From: Prevotellaceae bacterium UBA6858
Lineage (GTDB): Bacteria; Bacteroidota; Bacteroidia; Bacteroidales; Bacteroidaceae
Direction: 5' to 3'
NCBI GenBank assembly: GCA_002451695.1
Contig: DKDC01000019.1
Span: 97,667-161,666, forward strand
Length of the DNA: 64,000 nucleotides
Position 1 is the stretch's first letter; each line of letters starts with the position of its first letter. The notes under the pieces were generated by a model that saw only the letters and a program-made list of their open reading frames with translations, was not told the DNA's origin and ran no database searches. The translations under genes were made by a program, and so were the position numbers. Shown in pieces: positions 52,932 through 60,563 of this stretch.

Positions 52932-53696
52932 TTACAGTTTTTCAATGAATGCGCTTGGTATGAAAGCCGTGGCAACATGGCCAAAGCCCGGTATCTCCAT
53001 AACCACGCGCTGCTGCCCGGCTATGCGCGCCACTTTTCCAGTAACGCCGGCAAAGTCGCCCTTGACCACCCTCACTGCGTCCCCGCTCTTGAGGCGGCAT
53101 TTCTCCGCCGGCACAGCCATGATGTGTTCGCTTTTCACGCTTGTAAGCCTTATGAAGTTTTCCATGTCGTCGTCCCTCACCCTTAACGGCGGATTAAGTC
53201 CTGCCTCTTCGGGTTTGGTCTTGTCCCTGTAATATTTAAGGCATTGGGTCGTCGGGGCGGGTTGCATAACAAGGCAGTCCGCGACCTCGGGAGTTACACA
53301 CGCAAAGACAATACCGGGGATTAGCGGTTCGAGAACGCGCTTCCGCTTTCCGTCAGCCTCCCTTACGGCATAGCGCATGGGCATATAAGTCTCTATTTTT
53401 TTGTGATTGAGTTCGGCGCAAGCCTTTTCGGCCCTGCCGTATGTGGCCCTGAAAACGAACCAGCAGCGTTTTTCCGCAGGCACACAGTCCGAGGACACCC
53501 CTGTGTGTGAGTTCTTTGCTTTAAGGCCTTGAACTTCGGGGGAGACGTTGGGGGTCAGTCCAACGTGAGAGGGATTTGTCCCGCCTCGCCGGGTGTTCTC
53601 ATTAGGCAATGAGTCCATATCGTTGTGCATCCTGTCCGGACACAAAAAAGCGTGAGACCTTCGTGTCGTCTGTCCCACTCTCTGAGGCTCTCGCAT
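52932..53696 (-). CDS. UpxY-type NusG-like transcription antiterminator
   Basis: 254 residues in the longest frame. The NGN domain starts near residue 76 (CWFVFRATYGRAEKACAEL, IETYMPMRYA, PLIPGIVFACV), and the C-terminal KOW domain has GDAVRVVKGDFAGVTGKVAR. UpxY proteins normally sit at the start of capsule operons and let polymerase read through them. Here no capsule genes follow; instead a 16-gene GTPase operon does. The N-terminal 75 residues are unusual for the family, so the true start may be at 53630, 53618 or even nearer the NGN domain. Confidence 0.85.
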   Translation of the reverse strand: MREPQRVGQTTRRSHAFLCPDRMHNDMDSLPNENTRRGGTNPSHVGLTPNVSPEVQGLKAKNSHTGVSSDCVPAEKRCWFVFRATYGRAEKACAELNHKKIETYMPMRYAVREADGKRKRVLEPLIPGIVFACVTPEVADCLVMQPAPTTQCLKYYRDKTKPEEAGLNPPLRVRDDDMENFIRLTSVKSEHIMAVPAEKCRLKSGDAVRVVKGDFAGVTGKVARIAGQQRVVMEIPGFGHVATAFIPSAFIEKL

Positions 53697-53762
53697 TGCC
53701 TAATCCTGTTGAACAGACAACGTTAGAACCCACGCCGATATGAATGCACCACCGTTAATTTA

Positions 53763-53822
53763 GGAGACCTTAACAAGCCATGTCATTGCGCCTGAGGCGC
53801 AATCTGTGCTTACAAGGTCTCC
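53763..53822 (-). promoter_or_regulatory. Nested stem-loop in the UpxY leader
   Basis: An outer stem pairs GGAGACCTT with AAGGTCTCC, and an inner 8-bp hairpin pairs ATTGCGCC with GGCGCAAT around TGA. The structure lies about 70-130 bp upstream of the ATG and has no T-run. It may be a pause or antitermination site. Confidence 0.65.
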
Positions 53823-53899
53823 ACGGGGCTGATGTAATCACACCCGGAAATCTACCGTTGGCCAGGTTCAAGACAGGATTTGAAATGCTTTGCGAGATT

Positions 53900-54031
53900 T
53901 CAGAGAGTCTCAAACGCAGCGTCGAGTAAACGCCTTTTTATGTATTCGGACCATTTCCCCGCCCAGTCCGCTTCGTGCGGATCACCGCTGCCGGTTTCTC
54001 CGCAGTCAGCACGGCGTGGGCGGCATGGCAT
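53900..54031 (-). CDS. Possible 43-residue leader ORF
   Basis: ATG at 54031 to TGA at 53900. The end (DWAGKWSEYIKRRLLDAAFETL, last 22 residues) is amphipathic and protein-like, while the start is cysteine- and arginine-rich. It lies between the putative promoter and the nested stem-loop, so it could be a small protein or a regulatory upstream ORF. Confidence 0.35.
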   Translation of the reverse strand: MPCRPRRADCGETGSGDPHEADWAGKWSEYIKRRLLDAAFETL

Positions 54032-54058
54032 TACGCCATTACCTTTACAGTCCGACTA

Positions 54059-54066
54059 CAAATGTA
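54059..54066 (-). promoter_or_regulatory. Probable -7 box of the UpxY transcript
   Basis: TACATTTG on the minus strand. No good -33 was found. It implies a leader of about 350 nt before the UpxY ATG at 53696. Confidence 0.45.
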
Positions 54067-54109
54067 CGAATAAAATTCTTAAAAGAGATAAAACTACAGA
54101 AAAAAAATC

Positions 54110-54120
54110 GGGGGGGGGGG
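54110..54120. repeat. 11-G homopolymer tract upstream of the UpxY promoter
   Basis: Eleven consecutive G on the plus strand (C on the transcribed strand), about 45-55 bp upstream of the -7 box. A tract of this length is prone to slippage. A run of about ten A lies further upstream at 54328. Confidence 0.85.
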
Positions 54121-54360
54121 TAAAAAACACAGTCCCACAACAATTTACAGTAAAAAAGTATTTGACATTCTAAAAAATCTCGCATTTTCTGTTAATAAAA
54201 CCATATATAATACAACTGACAGGAAGCATTTTGTCTTACTCCTTTTATGCTATGCGGCGATGATAAGTTGCAGAATTAGCAGTGTGTGTCAAACAGTGGC
54301 ATAGTTTAATGATTTATCGCATAACGCAAAAAAAAAACGATTGCTTTTCCCAAGCACCAC
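54121..54360. other. AT-rich intergenic DNA without recognised gene
   Basis: Between the G tract and phased-repeat copy 10. I see no ORF with protein-like composition and no clear hairpin. Confidence 0.45.
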
Positions 54361-54366
54361 AAAAAC

Positions 54367-54449
54367 CACATGGGACATAGTTTTTCCCATGTCCCATGTA
54401 GAATAAATTATGTCTGATATATTTTAAACTACGTCAGACCTTTTTTTGC
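54367..54449 (-). repeat. 21-bp-phased dispersed repeat, copy 10
   Basis: Core centres at 54373, 54394, 54415 and 54436. The first two cores (GGG and CCC centres) are complementary inverted copies. It lies between the UpxY leader and the nucleotidyltransferase terminator. Confidence 0.9.
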
Positions 54450-54570
54450 CACCTACAAACCTTTGTTTTTCAGAAACCTACAAAAGCATTCAGATTCACA
54501 GGCAATTTGCTGGACACCAACGGTTTATTGCGCTTTCCCGCGTTTGGCACGAATTTGTGCCAAACAAAGA

Positions 54571-54612
54571 AAAACCGCGACCTTGGCCCAATCGCCCAGG
54601 TTGCGGTTTTCT
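54571..54612 (-). terminator. Terminator of the nucleotidyltransferase gene
   Basis: AAAACCGC and GCGGTTTT arms with imperfect inner pairing. It lies about 54 bp past the stop at 54666. A separate 8-bp hairpin (TTTGGCAC/GTGCCAAA, 54543-54564) lies next to it. Confidence 0.7.
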
Positions 54613-54665
54613 TGGATTTATAATGAATATGCCGCCCGGCAAACACGGGGCGGCTAAATCCCGGC

Positions 54666-55577
54666 TTAGAACAGTTTTGACGGATAAACGCCCTCGTCGA
54701 TGAGCTTCTGGATTTTCTCCACAGTGCCCTGACGGTCTTCAGGATAGGTTACGCCGAACCACTTGCTTGCGGTGTCGAGCACTTCCACTGTGGCGGTGCC
54801 TTCCTTTATCAGTTTGTCAACCATTAGCGGTATGAAGAACTCGCTCTTGGGGTTCGCCATGTTCTTGGGGTCGGAAAGGAAGGACTTGAAATAGTCCTTG
54901 CTGTAGGCGAAATAGTCGGGAGTGAAGCCCCAGAAGTTCATGCTCACAGGGGTCTTGTCGTCAATCGTAACCCATTTTTCGTTCTCGTCAAGATATTGCA
55001 CGTCGCCATCGTGGCGTTCTATCTTGGTGCGCTCCACAACGTCGGTGAGCAGGTTCTCGGAATTGGTGGCGCATACGCCGCGCGAAACCGTGCCGCTGTC
55101 GCTCAGCGTGTTGCCCACCCGGAAGCCAACCATGGCGTATTTGTTCTTTGAGCTTTCGGGGAGGCTTGAGAGGAACTTGCCCATCACCATGAACGAGTCG
55201 CGGCCGTAGAAGTCATCGCAGTTCACGATGCCGAACGGTTCGTTGATTACGCTCTCGCCCATCATGAGCGCGTGGTTCGTGCCCCAGGGCTTTGTCCTGC
55301 CTTCGGGCACGGTGAAGCCTTCGGGCAGCGCGTCCAGCGACTGGAACACCAGTTCGCAGGGTATGTGGCCCTCGTACTTCGAGATGATTTTCTTGCGGAA
55401 GTCGTCCTCAAAGTCCTTGCGGATGACAAACACCAGCTTGCCGAAGCCGGCGTGTATGGCATCGTAAATGGAATAGTCCATGATGGTCTCGCCGTTGGGG
55501 CCCAGCCCGTCAAGCTGCTTCAAACCACCGTAGCGGCTGCCCATTCCGGCAGCGAGCAGAAACAATGTTGGTTTCAT
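54666..55577 (-). CDS. Sugar-phosphate nucleotidyltransferase
   Basis: 303 residues with the nucleotidyltransferase N-terminus LFLLAAGMGSRYGGLKQLDG and a metal-binding VNCDDFYGRD. The family is a Bacteroidota-wide group of NTP-transferase-domain proteins; neither the sugar nor the nucleotide is known. It stands alone with its own terminator, and a TAACTTTA-like -7 box lies upstream near 55660. Confidence 0.88.
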   Translation of the reverse strand: MKPTLFLLAAGMGSRYGGLKQLDGLGPNGETIMDYSIYDAIHAGFGKLVFVIRKDFEDDFRKKIISKYEGHIPCELVFQSLDALPEGFTVPEGRTKPWGTNHALMMGESVINEPFGIVNCDDFYGRDSFMVMGKFLSSLPESSKNKYAMVGFRVGNTLSDSGTVSRGVCATNSENLLTDVVERTKIERHDGDVQYLDENEKWVTIDDKTPVSMNFWGFTPDYFAYSKDYFKSFLSDPKNMANPKSEFFIPLMVDKLIKEGTATVEVLDTASKWFGVTYPEDRQGTVEKIQKLIDEGVYPSKLF

Positions 55578-55747
55578 ATCTTTGTTGCTTTAGGTTATAT
55601 ATTAAATGTATAGTTCCAAGCCAAACGCGGGAAAGCTCCCGCCGCTAAGAAACTGTAAAGTTACTCCTTTTTTCACAACCGGTAAAACTTTCCGGAAGTT
55701 TTTATGTGCAAACGAATTTGCCAGTGTTCCGATTTTTCCGTCACGGC

Positions 55748-55778
55748 TTTGTCATGCCAATAAAAAATGGCAAATTTG
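55748..55778 (+). promoter_or_regulatory. Probable promoter of the DPP III-purA operon
   Basis: A -33 TTTG at 55748-55751 and CAAATTTG at 55771-55778, 19 bp apart. The -7 box departs from consensus by C for T at its first position. Confidence 0.5.
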
Positions 55779-55848
55779 CATTATGCAATAACTTGGGTGC
55801 GGCGTGGCGCGGAACGGCTGCCGCCGCCAAGCCCGGAAAAAAGAGAAT

Positions 55849-57882
55849 ATGAAAAATTTGATAATGACAATGGTTATATCTACCGCCGCCCTCGCTTCGG
55901 CGGCACAGAACGACAGCGGCTTCAAGTACAGCGACGAGAAGTTCGCCGACCTGCAGATGCTGCGCTACAAGGTGGAGGGCTTCGAAAGCCTTCCGCTCAA
56001 GGAAAAGACGCTTGTGTATTACCTGCAGCAGGCCGCGCTTTGCGGGCGCGACATATTGTTTGACCAGAACTGCCGCTACAACCTGCGCATACGCAAGATG
56101 CTCGAAACCGTTTACACCGACTACAAGGGCGACCGCAGCGGCAAGGACTTCAAGGCCTTGGAGGTTTACCTTAAAAGAGTTTGGTTCAGCAACGGAATAC
56201 ACCACCATTACGGCAGCGAAAAATTCGTCCCCGGCTTCAGCGAGGCGTTTTTCGACAAGGCTTTGCGGAGCGTTGACAAGCGCAGGCTGCCACTGGAAAA
56301 GGGACAGACGGTTGACAATCTCATAAAAGAGGTGTTCCCCGTGATTTTCAACCCGGAGGTAATGCCCATGCGCGTAAACCAGACCGACGGGCAGGACCTT
56401 GTGAAAACCTCCGCCTGCAACTACTACGGCAAGGGCGTAACCCAGACTGACGCCGAGGCTTTTTACAACAAAATGAAAAAGCCCGATGAGGCCGAGCCCA
56501 TAATGTACGGCCTAAACAGCCGGCTCGTTAAGGAAAACGGCAAGGTCTTTGAAAAAGTGTGGCGTTCGGGCGGACTTTACGGCAAGGCAATAGACAAGAT
56601 TATCTATTGGCTGGAAAAGGCCGAGCCGTATGCGGAAAACCCGCAACAGGCCAAGGTCATAAAGAAACTCGTGGAGTTTTACAGAACCGGCGACCTGAAG
56701 ACCTTTGACGACTACTCCATACTGTGGGTTAAGGACACCGAAAGCCGCGTGGACTTCACCAACGGCTTTACCGAAAGCTACGGCGACCCGCTCGGCATGA
56801 AGGCTTCGTGGGAGGCGATTGTGAACTTCAAGGACATTGCCGCAACCGAGCGCACAAAGAAACTAAGTTCGAACGCACAGTGGTTTGAGGACCATTCGCC
56901 TGTTGACAGCCGCTTCAAAAAAGAAACCGTGAAAGGCATATCGGCAAAGGTTATCACGGCAGCCATTCTCGGCGGTGACCTTTACCCGTCAACGGCAATT
57001 GGAATAAACCTGCCGAACTCGAACTGGGTGAGAAAGGAATACGGCTCCAAGAGCGTTACGATAGGAAACATAACCGACGCCTACAACAAGGCGGCGCACG
57101 GCAACGGCTTCCTGAACGAATACGTCATCGACAAAGCCACGCTCGAAAACATAGACAAATACGGGGATGCCTGCGACGAGCTGCACACCGACTTGCACGA
57201 GTGCCTCGGCCACGGCAGCGGAAAGCTTCTCCCCGGCGTTGACCCCGACTCGCTGAAAGCCTACGGCTCGACAATTGAGGAGGCACGCGCCGATTTGTTC
57301 GGGCTGTACTATGTGGCAGACCCCAAGCTCGTGGAACTCGGCCTCACCCCGAACCTCGAAGCGTACAAGGCGGAGTATTACACATACATGATGAACGGCC
57401 TCATGACACAGCTCGTGCGCATACAGCCGGGAAACAACATTGAGGAGGCGCACATGAGAAACCGCGCACTTATAGCTCGCTGGGCATACGAACACGGCAG
57501 GCAGGAAAATGTCGTGGAGTTCGTGAAGCGCGACGGCAAGACATACGTAAAGATTAACGACTACGCAAAACTGCGCTCGCTGTTCGGGAAACTTCTCGCC
57601 GAAATACAGCGCGTGAAGAGTGAGGGCGATTTCGAAGGGGCGCGCAAGCTGGTCGAGGACTACGGCGTAAAGGTTGACCCGGAACTGCACAAGGAAATTC
57701 TCGCCCGCTACGAAAAGCTGGACATATCCCCATATAAAGGCTTCATAAACCCGGAGTTCAAGGCAGTAACCGACAAGAAAGGAAACATCACGGACGTGAA
57801 GGTGGTTTACGGCGAAAGCTACGAACACCAGATGCTGCGCTACAGCAAAGACTACTCGTTCCTGCCTTTCATAAACGAATAA
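55849..57882 (+). CDS. Dipeptidyl peptidase III (M49)
   Basis: 677 residues from the ATG at 55849, with a signal peptide (MKNLIMTMVISTAALASAA), so it is probably periplasmic. The zinc motif of M49 is HECLGH (LHTDLHECLGHGSGKLL), with EEARADLFGLY supplying the glutamate ligand. DPP III removes dipeptides from peptide N-termini. It begins a four-gene operon; the next gene starts 1 bp after its stop. Confidence 0.95.
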   Translation: MKNLIMTMVISTAALASAAQNDSGFKYSDEKFADLQMLRYKVEGFESLPLKEKTLVYYLQQAALCGRDILFDQNCRYNLRIRKMLETVYTDYKGDRSGKDFKALEVYLKRVWFSNGIHHHYGSEKFVPGFSEAFFDKALRSVDKRRLPLEKGQTVDNLIKEVFPVIFNPEVMPMRVNQTDGQDLVKTSACNYYGKGVTQTDAEAFYNKMKKPDEAEPIMYGLNSRLVKENGKVFEKVWRSGGLYGKAIDKIIYWLEKAEPYAENPQQAKVIKKLVEFYRTGDLKTFDDYSILWVKDTESRVDFTNGFTESYGDPLGMKASWEAIVNFKDIAATERTKKLSSNAQWFEDHSPVDSRFKKETVKGISAKVITAAILGGDLYPSTAIGINLPNSNWVRKEYGSKSVTIGNITDAYNKAAHGNGFLNEYVIDKATLENIDKYGDACDELHTDLHECLGHGSGKLLPGVDPDSLKAYGSTIEEARADLFGLYYVADPKLVELGLTPNLEAYKAEYYTYMMNGLMTQLVRIQPGNNIEEAHMRNRALIARWAYEHGRQENVVEFVKRDGKTYVKINDYAKLRSLFGKLLAEIQRVKSEGDFEGARKLVEDYGVKVDPELHKEILARYEKLDISPYKGFINPEFKAVTDKKGNITDVKVVYGESYEHQMLRYSKDYSFLPFINE

Positions 57883-57883
57883 G

Positions 57884-58510
57884 ATGACCGCGCAAGAGGT
57901 GAACGAAACCGTTACGCGCCTCAAAAAGGAGTTCCGCTCCATGATGAACGGCATTGTAAGCGGGGCTATGCGTGAAAAGGGGCTTGACTACGGCGTGAAC
58001 TTCGGCGTGGAGGGCGTGAGGCTCACGGAGCTTTCCCGAAACCTGCCCCACGACGCCGCCCTTGCGCGCGCACTTTGGCAGGAAAGGGTCAGGGAATGCC
58101 GCCTCCTTGCGCCGATGACATACCCCGCCGAAGAGTTTGCGCAGGATGTGTGCGAGGCGTGGATTGACACACTGCGAACCACCGAGGAGGCGCAGTATCT
58201 TTCAATGCACCTCTTGCAGCACCTTTCATACGCCGGCGCGAAGGTTATGGAATGGATGGCTTCCGAAAACGCCCTGCGCCAGCTTTGCGGCTTCCTGACG
58301 GCGGGCAGACTGCTTGGCGGCGGAGTGAGGTTTTACGGGCGCGAGCGCAACGAGCTTCTCGACCAGTGCGAAACGGCGATGTACAGCAAAAACCCGCAAG
58401 TGGCGAGGGCTGCGTACAATACCCTGCAACGCTTCGGCTCACAAAACTCTTATCAGGAAACTGAAGTTGAGAAAATTTTCTCTAAATTCGCAGGGCAAAA
58501 ACATCCATAA
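57884..58510 (+). CDS. AlkD-like HEAT-repeat protein
   Basis: 208 residues. YGVNFGVEGVRLTELSRNLP and ALARALWQERVRECRLLAPM resemble AlkD/DNA alkylation repair proteins, which use HEAT repeats to excise alkylated bases. It is shorter than AlkD, so enzymatic activity is uncertain. Its stop overlaps the next ATG by 1 bp (TAATG). Confidence 0.75.
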   Translation: MTAQEVNETVTRLKKEFRSMMNGIVSGAMREKGLDYGVNFGVEGVRLTELSRNLPHDAALARALWQERVRECRLLAPMTYPAEEFAQDVCEAWIDTLRTTEEAQYLSMHLLQHLSYAGAKVMEWMASENALRQLCGFLTAGRLLGGGVRFYGRERNELLDQCETAMYSKNPQVARAAYNTLQRFGSQNSYQETEVEKIFSKFAGQKHP

Positions 58511-59001
58511 TGGAAATTGAGGAACGGAAAGAGAACGCGGTCGAGACCTTCACCGAATATCTGGTGAGCAATGGCTTGAAAAAAAGCCAGGAACGCTATG
58601 CTGTGCTTGAGGCCGCAGGCAAAATCAACCGTCTCTTCACGGCTGCCGAACTGCATTCGTTCATAACCGGGAGCATGAGCTTCCACCTGAGCCTTGCCAC
58701 GGTTTACTCGTCCCTCGACCTGCTCGACAAGTGCGGCATAATCGTGAGGCACTTCCTCTCCTCCGACTCGGTGGTGTTCGAATACGCCTACGGCAAAACC
58801 TCATTCAAATATGCCATCTGCTCGAAATGCGGCAGGATAACCCCCCTGCACGACCGCTCGCTCGACCGTGCGGTGTCGGTTGTAAAGACCCCGCGACTGC
58901 ATTTCAACTACTACAAGACATACATCTACGGCGTTTGCGCATCGTGCGCACGCAAGGAGAAATCAAAACTACGCAAAATAAAAAATCAGAATAACAAATG
59001 A
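58510..59001 (+). CDS. fur: Fur-family transcriptional repressor
   Basis: 163 residues. The winged-helix part reads KKSQERYAVLEAAGKINRLFTAAELHSF and ATVYSSLDLLDKCGII; the metal/dimer domain has CSKCG and CASC zinc pairs. Which metal it senses is not clear; it may be Fur, Zur or PerR-like. It overlaps purA by 4 bp. Confidence 0.88.
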   Translation: MEIEERKENAVETFTEYLVSNGLKKSQERYAVLEAAGKINRLFTAAELHSFITGSMSFHLSLATVYSSLDLLDKCGIIVRHFLSSDSVVFEYAYGKTSFKYAICSKCGRITPLHDRSLDRAVSVVKTPRLHFNYYKTYIYGVCASCARKEKSKLRKIKNQNNK

Positions 59002-60269
59002 AACAAGGCAAAGTTGATACACTCTTGGGTATAGTTTTCGGCGACGAGGGCAAGGGAAAGGTTGTTGACTTCTTCACCCCCCACTATGACGTGGTGGCCC
59101 GTTTTGCCGGAGGCCCCAATGCAGGACACACAATTATCTTCGACGGAAAGAAATTCGTGCTGCGCTCGATACCCTCGGGCATTTTCTGCGAGGACAAGGT
59201 AAACATCATAGGCAACGGCTGCGTGATAGCCCCCGACCTTTTCATGGCCGAGGCCAAGGAACTCGAGGCTGCCGGCTACGAACTCACAAACCGCCTTCAC
59301 ATAAGCAAGCGTGCGCACCTCATTCTCCCCACCCACAGGGTGCTCGACCGCGCATACGAGGCGGCGAAAGGCAAAAACAAGGTGGGCACCACAGGCAAGG
59401 GCATCGGCCCCACATACAGCGACAAGGCCTCACGCATAGGCCTGCGCGTGGGCGACATACTCGACAACTTCGAAGCTAAATACAACGCCCTGAAATCCTA
59501 TCACGAGAACATCCTGCGCAATCTCAACTTTGAATACGACATAACGGAGGACGAGGAAAAATGGATGGAAGGAATAGAATATATGCGCAAGTTCCAGCTC
59601 ACCGACACCGAAATCGAGCTGAACACCCTGCTCGACGAGGGCAAGAGCGTGCTTGCCGAGGGGGCGCAAGGCACAATGCTCGACATCGACCACGGCACGT
59701 ACCCCTTCGTAAGCAGCTCCTCCACAACCTGCGGCGGAGTGTGCACCGGCCTTGGCGTTGCGCCGTCGAGAATCGGCGAGGTTTTCGGCATTTTCAAGGC
59801 TTACTCCACCCGCGTCGGCTCAGGACCGTTCCCGGTTGAGCTGTTCGACGAGACAGGCGACGAAATACGCAAAATCGGAAACGAGTTCGGCGCGGTAACA
59901 GGCAGAAACCGCCGTTGCGGATGGGTTGACCTCGTGGCACTCAAGTATGCCGTAATGGTGAACGGCGTTACGCAGCTCGTGATGATGAAAGGCGACGTGC
60001 TCGACGGCTTCGAAACAATAAAGGCCTGCACTGCCTACGAACTGCCAAGCGGCGAGAAAACAGAGACTATGCCTTTCGACACCGAGGGCTGCAAACCCGT
60101 ATATACCGAAATCAAGGGCTGGAACACCGACCTCACCAAGGTTAAGTCGGAAGACGAGTTCCCGCAGACTTTCAAGGATTACATCGCATTCCTCGAGCAA
60201 CAACTCCAGCGTCCAATAAAGATAGTTTCAGTCGGTCCCGACCGCGAGGCGACAATCATAAGAAAGTAA
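58998..60269 (+). CDS. purA: Adenylosuccinate synthase
   Basis: GTP-dependent conversion of IMP and aspartate to adenylosuccinate in AMP synthesis. It has GDEGKGKVVD near the N-terminus, the second nucleotide motif GTTGKGIGPTYSDKASRIG, and GRNRRCGWVD. Its 423 residues are the normal length. It is translationally coupled to fur by ATGA. Confidence 0.98.
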   Translation: MKQGKVDTLLGIVFGDEGKGKVVDFFTPHYDVVARFAGGPNAGHTIIFDGKKFVLRSIPSGIFCEDKVNIIGNGCVIAPDLFMAEAKELEAAGYELTNRLHISKRAHLILPTHRVLDRAYEAAKGKNKVGTTGKGIGPTYSDKASRIGLRVGDILDNFEAKYNALKSYHENILRNLNFEYDITEDEEKWMEGIEYMRKFQLTDTEIELNTLLDEGKSVLAEGAQGTMLDIDHGTYPFVSSSSTTCGGVCTGLGVAPSRIGEVFGIFKAYSTRVGSGPFPVELFDETGDEIRKIGNEFGAVTGRNRRCGWVDLVALKYAVMVNGVTQLVMMKGDVLDGFETIKACTAYELPSGEKTETMPFDTEGCKPVYTEIKGWNTDLTKVKSEDEFPQTFKDYIAFLEQQLQRPIKIVSVGPDREATIIRK

Positions 60270-60338
60270 ATCCCAAGGCGCATAATTCCGGCTTGCCGTT
60301 AAAGCCGCAATCTGCTCCGTGTGCCTATACCGCAAAAC

Positions 60339-60421
60339 TACATCGGACATAGGAAAAACTACGTCCGATGTAGTTTAAATTATGTCTGATGTAGTTTTTC
60401 CTGCATAGGACATAATTTTTG
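60339..60421 (-). repeat. 21-bp-phased dispersed repeat, copy 11 (rearranged)
   Basis: Core centres at 60345, 60366, 60387 and 60408. The order and direction of cores differ from all other copies; the terminal CAGACC core is missing, yet the 21-bp phase is exact. GCCACTGCAAGCCTCTGA follows. Confidence 0.85.
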
Positions 60422-60563
60422 CCACTGCAAGCCTCTGACTGCCAATATCTTACAAAATTTTCTCAAAAACAGGTAATTCCCTTTGTATCAAAGGGATAGA
60501 AAAAACGGCTGCATTTGCCCCATTTTGCAGCCGCAACGCCGCCACTGCAACAACCCACACCTG

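Noticed and set aside
28029..54066. Prophage or integrative element
   Set aside because: No integrase, terminase, portal, capsid, relaxase or attachment-site repeats were found despite the long one-strand accessory region.
5293..60421. CRISPR array
   Set aside because: The four-core repeats have constant A/T-rich linkers, not unique spacers, and no cas gene is present.
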